Shown: positions 1 through 9,400 of the stretch, piece by piece | Position numbering within the stretch: position 1 is the stretch's first letter | Layout: each line of letters begins with the position of its first letter | Assembly: GCA_964546505.1 (NCBI GenBank) | Contig: CAZJJZ010000018.1 | Coordinates: forward strand, 1 to 28,783 | DNA: 28,783 nucleotides | Direction: 5' to 3' | Source: CAZJJZ01 sp964546505 | GTDB lineage: Bacteria; Patescibacteriota; Gracilibacteria; UBA1369 | Notes under the pieces: generated by a model | Told to the model about the DNA's origin: nothing | Seen by the model: the letters and a program-made list of their open reading frames with translations, nothing else | Database searches by the model: none | Made by a program: the position numbers and the translations under genes

Positions 1-2046
1 GCAATCCCTTTGGTACCTACAGAAGCACCCTTCCTATTGACCAATAAAACGGGAGACAAAACCGTTACTGTTGAACCAGAAAGACTACAAAGGCTCTTAG
101 CTGAAAAGATGAATCCTGGTGATTTAGTGCCGCAGGATCTCACCAAAAATTATACTCAAGAACAAATCAAAAAAATTCAGCAAAGTGAGCTAGATTTACT
201 GGAAGATGTGACTGATTTTGCTGTTTTACTGACTGAGGGTAATGAGCTGTCGAATGGAGAAGTCACCAAACAATATACTGCGAAGGAGCTAGAGGCAAAG
301 TTACAAGCTGCATTGGAGGATTGTATAGAAGATGTAACGGATTTTGCTGTTTTGCTTGATCAACCAGAAAATACAGGCCCAAAAGAAGTAACAAAAGTAA
401 TGTCAGCAGATGAATTAAACAATTTACTATCAAGTGAATTAACCCGAGTTGCAGTGGATGTTACGGAATTCGCTGTGTTGATTGATGAACAAAAAACAAA
501 ACGTTATGAACCTGGCCAATTGGAACATCTCTTAGCATTAAAGATGTCTAATTTTGCTGAAGATGTAAAGAAAATGGGTAAAAAAATTACTGAGATTACT
601 CAGTCATATTCTCGTGATCAGTTGGTTGGTTTATTAAAGAACAAACTTAATGGTGTAATCGACTGGCAAAAAATCAGCAAAATGGTTTCTAAGGTAGCGC
701 CCAATGGTTTTGAAGTTGCTGCTCCGCCTAGACGTAACTTGACTACTAATAGGGAACCAAGTCAGCCTCAAGTGCCAGAGATTCTCAATCCACTTGAATT
801 ACATGTGGTGACAGTTCCGAGGGGAGTTGGAGAAGTTATCAGCAACTATACACATACAGAAATAAAAACAAAATTTAATCAATTTTTGGAAAGTCATCCA
901 ACTGTAAAATCAGCATTGATAGAAACTTTGAGAAATGTTAAGAGTGCTGAACTGAAAAACGGAGCTACTATAGATGATCTGATAGCAGATATTGGCCCAG
1001 CAGAAATGCATTTAATTACTCTAGCTGAAAAAGCTAGTGCGCCAGAAATTTTATCAGAAATCATCAATGGAAATTTTGAGGAGTTCTCTAATGAAATTGA
1101 TGGCAAACAGCAACATTTTACGTTCTATTGTGATAAAAAGCTGACTGCTTTAGGAGAAGGTATGTTTGGTCTAGTAAGAGAAGGATTTGTGCATTTAGCT
1201 GGTCCACCAGAACAATTTAAAAAAGCAGCAATTAAGACAACTCTAGAACACACCGCACATCAACTAAATTCTGACGAACGAAACGCATTGCAGAGAGTTC
1301 AGGCTCGTGAAAAAACTCCAAACTCTGTAAAGAATCTATTGTTACCTGTGGCTGTAGGAGTAAGACCTAAAACTGTTCTCATCAGCATGGAAGATGGTAT
1401 TCCTGTATACCAAGATGTAAACTTGGATGTTATTGCTACTGAGTTAATCAAACCTTTACCTAGCTCTAGTGGAGTCAAATTCACAGACGCCCTTGAGGTT
1501 ATTCAAAGTGACAAACTGGCCATGGAGTTAGGTGACCAATTTTTGCACGGTACGCAGGAGTTGTTGACTCTGGGCTTAGTGCACATGGATTTAAAATCAG
1601 ACAATGTATATGTTGGTTTAGATTCAGAGGGCAACCTTATCTTACGAATTGGAGATTTGGATTGTAAAACACTTGAATTTTGGGGCGAAAAAGCAAGTAG
1701 TTTCAAGACTACCAGACGAACGATTGAGCAAATTCGGTTTCTGCGTAACAGGACAGACATACCAGCTAGTAGAGCAACAGAAAATCTGTATTTGTTCCAG
1801 TTCAAAAATACTATAATGAAAGAGGTCAGGAGCTTGGTGCTATCAAAATATTACAATCCTACCAAGTCAGTATTGGTTGAAAAATTTGAAAATTTGGCAA
1901 AAAAAATTGATAACTTTAGCAAGAATCCTGCACTTAATCTTACTATTGAAGAAGTGAGAAAGGATTGGGGTGAAATTACAAAATTTATCACCAACACACC
2001 TCCACAAGATAGAGTATTCTCAGGAGAGACCGATAATCCATTTTAA
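1..2046 (+). CDS. Protein-kinase-like protein with N-terminal 42-residue repeats (5' end outside window)
   Basis: The frame is open to the window edge, so this is probably a partial gene; a TTG at 10 is the first possible start and is used for numbering (678 residues). Residues about 45-215 hold five or six degenerate repeats with a TK-Y-x4-L-x2-LL pattern, three of them carrying the octapeptide DVT(D/E)FAVL(L/I) at 66, 108 and 150. A kinase-like domain follows: glycine loop GEGMFGLV 382-389, AAIK lysine K409, catalytic loop HMDLKSDN 525-532, and GDLD (D549) in the DFG position. All residues usually needed for phosphotransfer are present; the DFG glycine is Asp. It is clearly paralogous to the kinase-like gene at 14864 in both the pre-kinase helix (ILSEII-x-NF) and the GNLI-x3-GDL segment, and both proteins end in NPF. 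The companion gene begins 9 bases downstream. The substrate is unknown; kinase activity is inferred from motifs only. Confidence 0.85.
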   Translation, partial: AIPLVPTEAPFLLTNKTGDKTVTVEPERLQRLLAEKMNPGDLVPQDLTKNYTQEQIKKIQQSELDLLEDVTDFAVLLTEGNELSNGEVTKQYTAKELEAKLQAALEDCIEDVTDFAVLLDQPENTGPKEVTKVMSADELNNLLSSELTRVAVDVTEFAVLIDEQKTKRYEPGQLEHLLALKMSNFAEDVKKMGKKITEITQSYSRDQLVGLLKNKLNGVIDWQKISKMVSKVAPNGFEVAAPPRRNLTTNREPSQPQVPEILNPLELHVVTVPRGVGEVISNYTHTEIKTKFNQFLESHPTVKSALIETLRNVKSAELKNGATIDDLIADIGPAEMHLITLAEKASAPEILSEIINGNFEEFSNEIDGKQQHFTFYCDKKLTALGEGMFGLVREGFVHLAGPPEQFKKAAIKTTLEHTAHQLNSDERNALQRVQAREKTPNSVKNLLLPVAVGVRPKTVLISMEDGIPVYQDVNLDVIATELIKPLPSSSGVKFTDALEVIQSDKLAMELGDQFLHGTQELLTLGLVHMDLKSDNVYVGLDSEGNLILRIGDLDCKTLEFWGEKASSFKTTRRTIEQIRFLRNRTDIPASRATENLYLFQFKNTIMKEVRSLVLSKYYNPTKSVLVEKFENLAKKIDNFSKNPALNLTIEEVRKDWGEITKFITNTPPQDRVFSGETDNPF
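142..670 (+). repeat. In-gene tandem protein repeats, DVT(D/E)FAVL units
   Basis: Degenerate repeats of about 33-42 residues in the 678-residue kinase-like protein. Units begin near TKNYT, VTKQYT, VTKVMS, TKRYEP and ITEITQSYS. The octapeptide DVTDFAVL or DVTEFAVL starts at nucleotides 205, 331 and 457, exactly 126 bases apart. Conservation is at the protein level: the underlying codons differ, so this is an old repeat under selection rather than a recent DNA duplication. Confidence 0.8.
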
Positions 2047-2055
2047 CATCTATTT

Positions 2056-2745
2056 ATGCTTAATTTAAATGAAAATATAGAAAACTTGAGAACACCCGAG
2101 GAAATCGCGGATGATTTATTGCAAGAGAATAGGCGAATGATCAAATATAAGAACACCCCTTTGCCGATTACTTCATATAAATCGCCTACGATACCTCTGA
2201 ATGATTTGGAGTATGATCTACTGCTTGCAACCATACCCATAGATGTAAAAGTTGATGTAGCTCCTCCAACTGTAAGAGGTCAACACAATAATAGTTATTT
2301 ACTCAGGCCAGAAAGAATTCCTGATGATTATGCACTTTACTACAGACCAGGAATGATTGTTGTCTTCGGCGCGTTTCCGTTTGATAGCATTGGCAGGTTA
2401 ATTAACAGAATGAATCCAGAAGACAAGGAGGTGTTTTTGAAAAATCGACGTTTGATACATCGACTAATCGCTAATCCGAGGCAGAAAATGCTGACAGAAG
2501 GATTTTTTGATTTACCTGGATACTTCTATGACTTGATGCCGGAAAAATTAAAATTGGATGTGGATAATGGCGGTTGTTCTTTTAGAGTGGAATATCCAGC
2601 TCCTCTACTTGATGAAATGGAAGCCGATGAAGTTGAATATTTGAAAGCACAATCAACAAACAAGTTTTGGCTTTATCAAAAGCAAATGCAGGCTTTACAG
2701 AATTTACAAAAAATGATTGAGAAGGCCAGACGACCTTTGAATTAG
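2056..2745 (+). CDS. Kinase-companion family protein (229 aa), copy 1
   Basis: Unknown function. It is an obvious paralogue of the 230-residue gene at 16591: both start with a NLRTP segment, share a central YLL-P-x3-P stretch followed by a hydrophobic strand and FPFD or IPFD, and have the signature PGYFYDL(M/L)PEKLK 154-166 followed by NGGCSF around 171-176. The C-terminus (about 195-225) is a Gln/Lys-rich helix. No signal peptide or membrane segment is visible, so it is probably cytoplasmic. It begins 9 bases after the kinase-like gene, so the two are very likely cotranscribed and may form a complex or a kinase-substrate pair. No known domain was recognised. The ATG start is the only one that keeps the shared N-terminal TP motif. 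Confidence 0.85.
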   Translation: MLNLNENIENLRTPEEIADDLLQENRRMIKYKNTPLPITSYKSPTIPLNDLEYDLLLATIPIDVKVDVAPPTVRGQHNNSYLLRPERIPDDYALYYRPGMIVVFGAFPFDSIGRLINRMNPEDKEVFLKNRRLIHRLIANPRQKMLTEGFFDLPGYFYDLMPEKLKLDVDNGGCSFRVEYPAPLLDEMEADEVEYLKAQSTNKFWLYQKQMQALQNLQKMIEKARRPLN

Positions 2746-2764
2746 TCTTTTTGGGGGGCGGGTT

Positions 2765-2793
2765 TTGCTTGCAGGGAGGAAAAGTGATAGAAT
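2765..2793 (+). promoter_or_regulatory. Putative promoter for the tandem 115-aa genes
   Basis: TTGCTT (2765-2770), a 17-base spacer and extended -10 TGATAGAAT (2785-2793), 20 bases ahead of the ATG at 2814. It resembles the TGnTATAAT boxes elsewhere in the window but has one mismatch in the hexamer. Confidence 0.4.
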
Positions 2794-2813
2794 GTAGGGA
2801 TAACAAATAAAAA

Positions 2814-3161
2814 ATGACTATTGTTGCGGAAAAAAATTCGGCTTTGGTGAAACGGCTCAAGACAGAAATTGAGGCATGCTATTTGCTTGATAATCAGGAA
2901 AAACAATTTTGGTTGAGTGAGTTGGAGGCAATGCCAGAGGCGGGAGTACAAAGCGTGTTAGAGAAAATAAGCTCGGCTAATCAACAGTTTTATGAGTATT
3001 TGGATTTAGCTCTTGCAGAAGATAAAAATGGCGAAAGTGTCGCGAAATTGAAAATGCAGAATAAGCAGGTTTATCAGAAAGCGATGCAGCTTGAGGAGAA
3101 GAGTGAAACGGCTGGTGAAGGTGCAGAATTAGAAAAATTATTAAAAGATGCGGCACAATAA
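2814..3161 (+). CDS. Small helical protein (115 aa), tandem copy 1
   Basis: Function not recognised. It is strongly charged and almost certainly all-helical, with the core LLDNQEKQFWLSELEAMPE (about 24-42) and a Lys/Glu-rich C-terminal helix ending in LEKLLKDAAQ. The next gene is a tandem paralogue with the same QEK-x2-WL-x2-LE-x-(M/V)PE core, which supports both as real genes. A likely promoter lies 20 bases upstream, so the pair may be a separate transcript from the kinase-companion genes ahead. In size and helical character it resembles the 101-103-residue family further right, but I see no convincing residue-level similarity to it. Confidence 0.75.
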   Translation: MTIVAEKNSALVKRLKTEIEACYLLDNQEKQFWLSELEAMPEAGVQSVLEKISSANQQFYEYLDLALAEDKNGESVAKLKMQNKQVYQKAMQLEEKSETAGEGAELEKLLKDAAQ

Positions 3162-3162
3162 G

Positions 3163-3495
3163 ATGAAAAATCAAAAACCAAACTTGGTGGAAAATATGCG
3201 CAAGGAACTTAAACGTTCCAGGGTTCTGGCAGATCAGGAAAAAAAACTCTGGCTGGAGCAATTGGAAAGCGTACCTGAGATTCTGCTGAAACAGGCATAT
3301 GAGGTTTTGAGATCGGCAAACGCCAAAATAGATGACTATTTGAAGGCTGCTTTAGTGGCAGACAAGGGTGAGCAAATCTTGACGGCCGTGAGAAATATCA
3401 TCAAACTATATACCAATAAAGCTTTGGAGGCTGAGCAGGTGGGTAAAGAAGATGCTTCTGCGGAGGAAGTCTTGAAGAGATTGGAGGAGATTTAG
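3163..3495 (+). CDS. Small helical protein (110 aa), tandem copy 2
   Basis: Tandem paralogue of the preceding gene: LADQEKKLWLEQLESVPE aligns with its LLDNQEKQFWLSELEAMPE, and both continue with an SAN-x4-(E/D)YL-x2-AL-x2-DK segment. Two ATGs are possible. The one at 3148 overlaps the upstream gene by 14 bases and adds five residues (MRHNK). The one at 3163 follows the upstream stop by one base and is preferred because its AATAAG-type upstream context resembles neighbouring starts; neither has a Shine-Dalgarno sequence. The product is helical, soluble and of unknown function, and is probably cotranscribed with its neighbour. Confidence 0.72.
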   Translation: MKNQKPNLVENMRKELKRSRVLADQEKKLWLEQLESVPEILLKQAYEVLRSANAKIDDYLKAALVADKGEQILTAVRNIIKLYTNKALEAEQVGKEDASAEEVLKRLEEI

Positions 3496-3523
3496 TTTTG
3501 ATGAATGACTTTGTTAGCATTCA

Positions 3524-3566
3524 GCTGGTTTTTGGCTTGCGCTAAGCTTGTTTTTGGCTAGCCAAA
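3524..3566 (+). repeat. Direct repeat and perfect palindrome in intergenic region
   Basis: The 256-base gap 3496-3751 holds no convincing gene. It contains GCTGGTTTTTGGCT at 3524-3537 and GCTTGTTTTTGGCT at 3546-3559 (13 of 14 identical, 22 bases apart). The second copy runs into the perfect 14-base palindrome TTTGGCTAGCCAAA (3553-3566). This could be an operator for the downstream promoter or a remnant duplication. Confidence 0.4.
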
Positions 3567-3717
3567 GAAGTTGGGTTGGGGTGATTTTTTTTGGTGAATG
3601 TTTTTTAAGTGATGGCGAAATTAAGCACACAAATACTACTCCACAATCTTTACTCGCTTTGTCCAGCGGGAGATTGGGTAAATTTTGGCTTAGGGACTTA
3701 AAAAAGTATGACAAATT

Positions 3718-3726
3718 TGGTATAAT
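3718..3726 (+). promoter_or_regulatory. Extended -10 promoter for the 903-aa/giant-protein operon
   Basis: TGGTATAAT, a perfect TGnTATAAT extended -10, lies 25 bases ahead of the ATG at 3752; no good -35 is seen. A three-codon open frame (ATG ACC AAA TAA, 3741-3752) ends in TAATG overlapping the real start, which may couple or dampen initiation. Confidence 0.6.
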
Positions 3727-3751
3727 AATATGATTTTTTTATGACCAAATA

Positions 3752-6463
3752 ATGTCAGCAGGCGATAGTGGAAAATTTGATGACCAACAGCAACAGTTAA
3801 GAGAAAACCTGAGAAGTAGTGAGACAAGGGAAAATCTTAAAGCTACAAATAAGGCTAACCCCGAACAGCTGTTGGGTGTTTTTGATGGCCAGGTGGATGA
3901 GTTTGAAAAGATTTATGAAACTGCCTATGCCAAATTCAAGACAGCGGAAGCTGCACAGTTTTTGAAAGATGGACAAGTAAAAATCAGGGGTATTTTGGCT
4001 GAAGCAATTCAACAGGGAGCCATTTTAAAGAACGCCAAAGACAAAAAACCAGAAACAATTAATGCTGCCTTGGCTCAATTGAATGCAGAAAAAACAGCAG
4101 TGGCTTCAGAAATCGCTGCATTGAGAGGTGAGATTCCGAAATTTCAGGCTTTGGAGGCTTTACAAACTAGGTTTGACCTGGTTCATGAAAATCTACTTGT
4201 TCATGAAAAAAGTATTGATTTTAACACAGTTGGCAAGCACCTGGCAGAAGATCAAAAAAACTTGCAAGATTTAAATGGCATTTACAATGCCGCCAATGCC
4301 ATAAATAGCCCAATTAGCAAACAATATAGAGAACTGTTGTTGGCACAAATCCGTACTGAAATTGTTCGGGTTAATCAAGAGATTGCGGTGTTTACTAAAG
4401 CAAGTACGGCTGATAAGCAATATCAAACCCTCATTAACCGACAAATACAAGAATATAAGTTGGCAATGAGCTTGTATAATCAAGCTCCAAATTTAGCCAC
4501 CTTAAATAAGGTAAAAGAACTAATAGCTGGCCAAGAAAAAGCCGCATCTGAAGTGGAAAACATCCTTTCGGGAGGAGCGGATTTAGGAAGGATGATGGAG
4601 GTACTGAAAAATGGGATGTCTAATAAATATAGGCCGTCCTGGGAGGAAAATTTGGCTAGCATGAGACGTGTATTAGATTTGATTGATCAGGAGGTGTTAA
4701 AAGAGAAGGCTAAGTCATTTTGGAAAATGACCCAAAAAGAGGGATTGCCCAAGTTAGATCAACAAAAGACCGCGCTAACCCCGCTGATTAGTGAATTTTT
4801 GCAAATTCCCATACCAAACAAAAAATCTGCGGAATACCAAGCCTATTTAAAACATGAAGAAGACACTTTGCAGAGTTGTTTAGGTGCAAAGGCTGATTTG
4901 TCTGATTTAATGGGTAAATTGGAACAATTTCAGGTTGAGAATTTTTTTCCGGAAGCCAAAAGTTCTTTGCAATTCCTAAAGTTAAATTTGGACTTATACA
5001 ACAAATGGACGGAAAAGGTGAAGGGGAAGCGCTTTGAAAGAGTTGCAAAAGAAGAGGCCGAGGTTAATGGAAGTGTAACTTTTAAGGAAAAATTTGTGGT
5101 TGGTAAAGGTAGAGGTGGAAGTGATGTGACTCAAGAACGCGACGTTAAGTACAATTTTTTGGATTATGTGGAAATAATTCCACCGGGAAATCCTGACTTT
5201 GCAACAATTAATGAAGGTAAAGGCTATAGATTCAAAAAAAACGTTACGTTTCCCAATCCAGATTTGCGATCAGCCATTGAACAACAAATGGCAATTTTGC
5301 TTACTAAGATAAGAAAAAGTGAGGATCAAATCAACAAAACTAAAGAGACGAAATGGGAAAATCGAAAACAAGAGGAGTTGCAGAAGGAGATGATGGAGAA
5401 GGTCAGTAAGACTACTTTTGGTAAATTCTTTGTAGAAGGTCAGAAGAAATTATTTGCTGGAGATGCGTCTGGCGCAACTGCGGATTTGAAAGAATTCATC
5501 AGATTATTTGGTGAGGCTACTGAATCAGAAAAAGAGGGTTTGGAAGCTTTGGTGGAGCAGGCTAAAGTCAGCTTGAAAAATGTGAATTTATACAAAACTT
5601 ACTCTGAAATATTGCAGTCCAAAGATGACAAAAATACAGTAAAGCGCCTTTTGAGTTTTATTGATCAAGTGAAGGAGAATGGCAGCGAGAAAGAAAGTCC
5701 TTTTAAAGAAATTATTGCGCAAGCAGCAGAAAGAGTTAAAGAGATTAATGGCAAAAAAATTGAATTGTTTGCGAAAATTGCAGATGAGCTGAGATTGCTG
5801 AAACTACTAAAGAAAGCTGACATTTCTCAGAGTGTAGATCAAAATCGATATTTGGAGCCGCCTAGAAGACAATATGTATTGGAACTATTGCCAGTGGATA
5901 AATTAACTAATCAGGAAAGAAAGTCTTTGGATGAGGGAGGAAAAGTGTTTCCTGATAAAGATTCACTAGCTTTGGAAGAAAAAATTAAACGCTATAAAGA
6001 ACGCTTGGATCAGGGCGAAAATTTTGATTTTCAGGCCGAATATAATGCCCTGAAAGCTGATATCGAAAGAACTAAATCAGCTGCAGAAAAAAAGAAATTG
6101 AAGGTCAATAAAGGTGCTTTGATGAGCGTAATGGAGCATTTTGATGCAATGGACTCCAGCGATCCAGAAATCAGAAAACAAGGATGCTTGAAGATGGTAG
6201 ATTTACTGCAAAGTAGTTATGGTAATTTGAATTTCAGTCCTTTAATGAAAGCCAATTCAAGGATTAAACGTTATTTGGATAAGGCAATGGAGGAAAATTA
6301 TAAAATTTTCCAAAACGAGCAGCCAGCTACTTGTAAAAAAATTATGGAAGGAGTGAAAACTCAACTTTCCAATAAAGCCGTTACAGATCAAATCGCCCAA
6401 GCCGCCAGAGATCAGTATTATTTCGGGCGGTGTACCGTCAACTGCTGGGGAACGATTATTTGA
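3752..6463 (+). CDS. Large coiled-coil protein (903 aa), possibly the N-terminal part of the giant protein
   Basis: Function not recognised. Long stretches are charged, Lys/Glu/Gln-rich helix compatible with coiled coil (about 1-430 and 510-890), interrupted at about 435-505 by a Gly/Val/Thr-rich probable beta segment. A TPR-like helix pair (FFVEGQKKLFAGDASGAT, near 565) is possible. No signal peptide or membrane helix is seen. The start is the first usable ATG after a strong extended -10. The last 11 residues (CTVNCWGTII preceded by R) are Cys/Trp-rich and unlike the rest, and the adjacent frame is already open there and continues into the giant protein. This suggests either a TGATG-coupled gene pair or a -1 frameshift that splits one protein of about 3250 residues. 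TGA as a stop is rare in this window. Confidence 0.8.
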   Translation: MSAGDSGKFDDQQQQLRENLRSSETRENLKATNKANPEQLLGVFDGQVDEFEKIYETAYAKFKTAEAAQFLKDGQVKIRGILAEAIQQGAILKNAKDKKPETINAALAQLNAEKTAVASEIAALRGEIPKFQALEALQTRFDLVHENLLVHEKSIDFNTVGKHLAEDQKNLQDLNGIYNAANAINSPISKQYRELLLAQIRTEIVRVNQEIAVFTKASTADKQYQTLINRQIQEYKLAMSLYNQAPNLATLNKVKELIAGQEKAASEVENILSGGADLGRMMEVLKNGMSNKYRPSWEENLASMRRVLDLIDQEVLKEKAKSFWKMTQKEGLPKLDQQKTALTPLISEFLQIPIPNKKSAEYQAYLKHEEDTLQSCLGAKADLSDLMGKLEQFQVENFFPEAKSSLQFLKLNLDLYNKWTEKVKGKRFERVAKEEAEVNGSVTFKEKFVVGKGRGGSDVTQERDVKYNFLDYVEIIPPGNPDFATINEGKGYRFKKNVTFPNPDLRSAIEQQMAILLTKIRKSEDQINKTKETKWENRKQEELQKEMMEKVSKTTFGKFFVEGQKKLFAGDASGATADLKEFIRLFGEATESEKEGLEALVEQAKVSLKNVNLYKTYSEILQSKDDKNTVKRLLSFIDQVKENGSEKESPFKEIIAQAAERVKEINGKKIELFAKIADELRLLKLLKKADISQSVDQNRYLEPPRRQYVLELLPVDKLTNQERKSLDEGGKVFPDKDSLALEEKIKRYKERLDQGENFDFQAEYNALKADIERTKSAAEKKKLKVNKGALMSVMEHFDAMDSSDPEIRKQGCLKMVDLLQSSYGNLNFSPLMKANSRIKRYLDKAMEENYKIFQNEQPATCKKIMEGVKTQLSNKAVTDQIAQAARDQYYFGRCTVNCWGTII

Positions 6464-9400
6464 TGAAATCCGAGCATCAAGAGTGGCCCTATAATCCGCC
6501 CGACCCAATGGTGATGCAGGCATTAGTTAATCAAATTTATGATAAAAAGTTCAACGAAACATATAACCGGGAAATGCGGAAGTCAATGACTGAAGAGTTT
6601 GGTCCTGTGCGTGGCAGAAATGGCAAAGTCAACAAAGACAAAAAAGTCTATTCAGATGACCCCGCTTTGAAGAAATATAACGAATTATTACACTATAATG
6701 CTGATAAAGCTTGGTGGCTAGATCCGAATACCTGGCAATATTATGATTTTGACGAATGGCAAAGCTTTAAACATGAAGCTACTAAAGTAGTTTTGGAAAC
6801 TATTGCGACGGCACCTATTGGTATGGTGGGAGCTGGTGCAGCTTCTATGGCAACCAGATTTGTCGTTTCAGGAATTCTCAAGTCCGTAGCCAATAAAGCT
6901 GTTGCAGAAGCTGCCATTATTGCATTAGAACAAGGTGGAAGCAGGGCAATTTTTAGTGGTAGGGTCATCGCTGAAGTTCTTGAACATATTCCAGCAGGTT
7001 CAAGAGGATTAATATTAAGGATGTTTCCACAGGCGACAATACGGGCGGCAATGGCCGGTGGATATTTGGCTGGATTTGGAGCTGAGTTGGGTACTACGAT
7101 GGCCTTAGGAGAGGTAGCCGGAAGTTTGGTGAGTGGAGAGGATGGTGAATTGATGAAAGCTTTACAAACTCGTGATTATCAGAAGATTATGCAGGCCTTG
7201 GGTGAAAACGGTTTGAAGATGGTAATTTTTAGAAATTTTGGTGGATTGATGAGTAAAATTGCCCATGGAGCGGAAAATATGACTAGGTCACAGGCCTTGC
7301 TGCAAATGTTGCTCACTGAAAATGCCAGTGCCATATTTTCTACTGGCGTGGAAGTGGCCTCAATGAAACTAAAAGGTGGTATGACTGATGGTCAAATTTT
7401 TGATGCGGCAGCTAAGTCCTATTTTCAAAATCTGTTTCAAAGTGTGGGAATGCATCATGATACCATTTCAACAATTAAGGAAGCCACAAAGGGCGCGGGA
7501 AATAGAAACTTTGAGAAGGCTTTGAAAGATAATGCTGTGGATTTAGCGAAGATGGAGGCAGCAATCAGTAAAAAAGAGCATTTGCATACAGATGCTCCAA
7601 ATTTAGAGACTGCAAACACTGATACTGAAAAGAAAGTAGAATCCGCAACAGCAACACCAAATGCGGCCGTGTCAGGAGAGCCAGATAAGGAAGCTAAAAA
7701 AGGCACGGCAAATGGGCCTGCTGAAGCAGGCCTACCTACTCTTCGTCCTGGTGCAAAGGTAACTAATCCTGCAACTGAACCTACTGAAACAGGCCTACCT
7801 ACTCTTCGTCCTGGTGCAAAGGCAACTAATCCTGCGACTGAACCTGCTGAAGCAGGTTTACCTACTGTCCGTCCGGGAGCAAAACATGATCCCGCCTATG
7901 AACCGACTGAACATGCACGGAGCGTGGCTTATGAACCGACTGAGGCAGCAACTGGGCCAGTTTCAAGTGTAGAAGGTCCAGCTACCAAACCAGCAATTCC
8001 CAATCGAGAGAGGGTAAAAACAGAAGCACCAGAATTGCCAACGGTACCTCCACCAAGATTACAAAGGCCTCTGGAGAAGTTAGCAGCTAGGACTGCTGAT
8101 AAAGAAAGCATTGCACCACACACGGAAAAGTCTGGTTTTGATCCAGACGCTCCTTCTGAACGCTTTGGCCCACCCGAACCATATGACAAAACCCGATCAG
8201 AGCCAGTTGTAGATAAAATGGTATATCCGAACAAGGTAGAAGTGTTGGAAAATTTACCAAGGGAGGTTTTACTTCAAATTGAAAAAAATCATGCACCAGA
8301 AGCATTAACTCCAGAACAAAGAAAAGCGCGAGCCAGTATTAAAAATTTAACTAATTCTGAATTAGCAAAATTAATTTTCGATTATCCCAACTACAGGGCG
8401 CACGCTCTGGGTGAAAATCGTTCAAAATTGATAGCCGAACATCAAAAGCTCGCAACAGAAAAATTGAATCAGGAACAGCTGGCTAATCGGCAAAAGATAT
8501 TGCAAAAAATAAAGGAGGATTTCCCAGAAAGTACCTTGGAGTCAGCTTCTCAAATAAATTATGAAACCTTATTAGCAATTGATGCTTTAAGAACGCAATT
8601 TACAGCCGAAAATGGGACTTTATCTGCAGAACAGCAAGCTATTTTGAATTCCGCTTTACAAGGAAGTTACCACCCTTTGGAGATTAGTATTTTGGATGGT
8701 GTAAGAGGAAAGGCAATTTTCGTACATGAAAAAGTAACCGAAGGCATTACGCCAATTGGCGCTGGACAAGTGGGTAATGTCTATCAGGGATACATGGTTA
8801 TTGTGGACAAAAATGGAAATTCACAAATTAAACATGTGGCCTTGAAAGTTGATAAAGCCTCTGAAGTAAATAAATTTGCTTTTCAAGTACAGCACTTTTC
8901 GAACAAAATTATTGCTGGTTTTAAAAATTTAGTGGGGTTAGAGAAGCCCCTTGCTGTAGGACAAATGAAAGATGCTTTCGGTTCAAATAATAATGACCGT
9001 GTAGTGGTTTCCGAATTAGTCGAAAATAAACATTCATCTGTGGATTTATCGAAAGCAATTTATCAAAGAATAGTACGACCGAATGAATTTGGGAGATATA
9101 TGCTGGATACCTTGAAGGGTTTGCAGAGCATTGCTCAGTCTGGCCACTTTTTGACAGATTTTGACCTCAAACAAATACGTATCGGTAAATCAGGCGATAG
9201 AGAAGGCGCATTTATTGGTGATTTTGATCTGGTTTCTGAAGCAAATATGAAAAACGTCAGAATAATCAAAACCTTCGAATATGACAGTACTGGAAAATTA
9301 ATAAAAAATGCCGATGGCACTGCTTCAGTAATCACAAGAATGGTGAGTTTGCCAGATGGCTTGATGCCAACAGACAAACACGTAACAGAGATTCTAAAAC

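Noticed and set aside
6461..6463. TGA read as glycine (code 25) to extend the 903-aa frame
   Set aside because: Past the TGA that frame is immediately interrupted and not protein-like, whereas the overlapping frame is clearly coding. No gene here contains an in-frame TGA.
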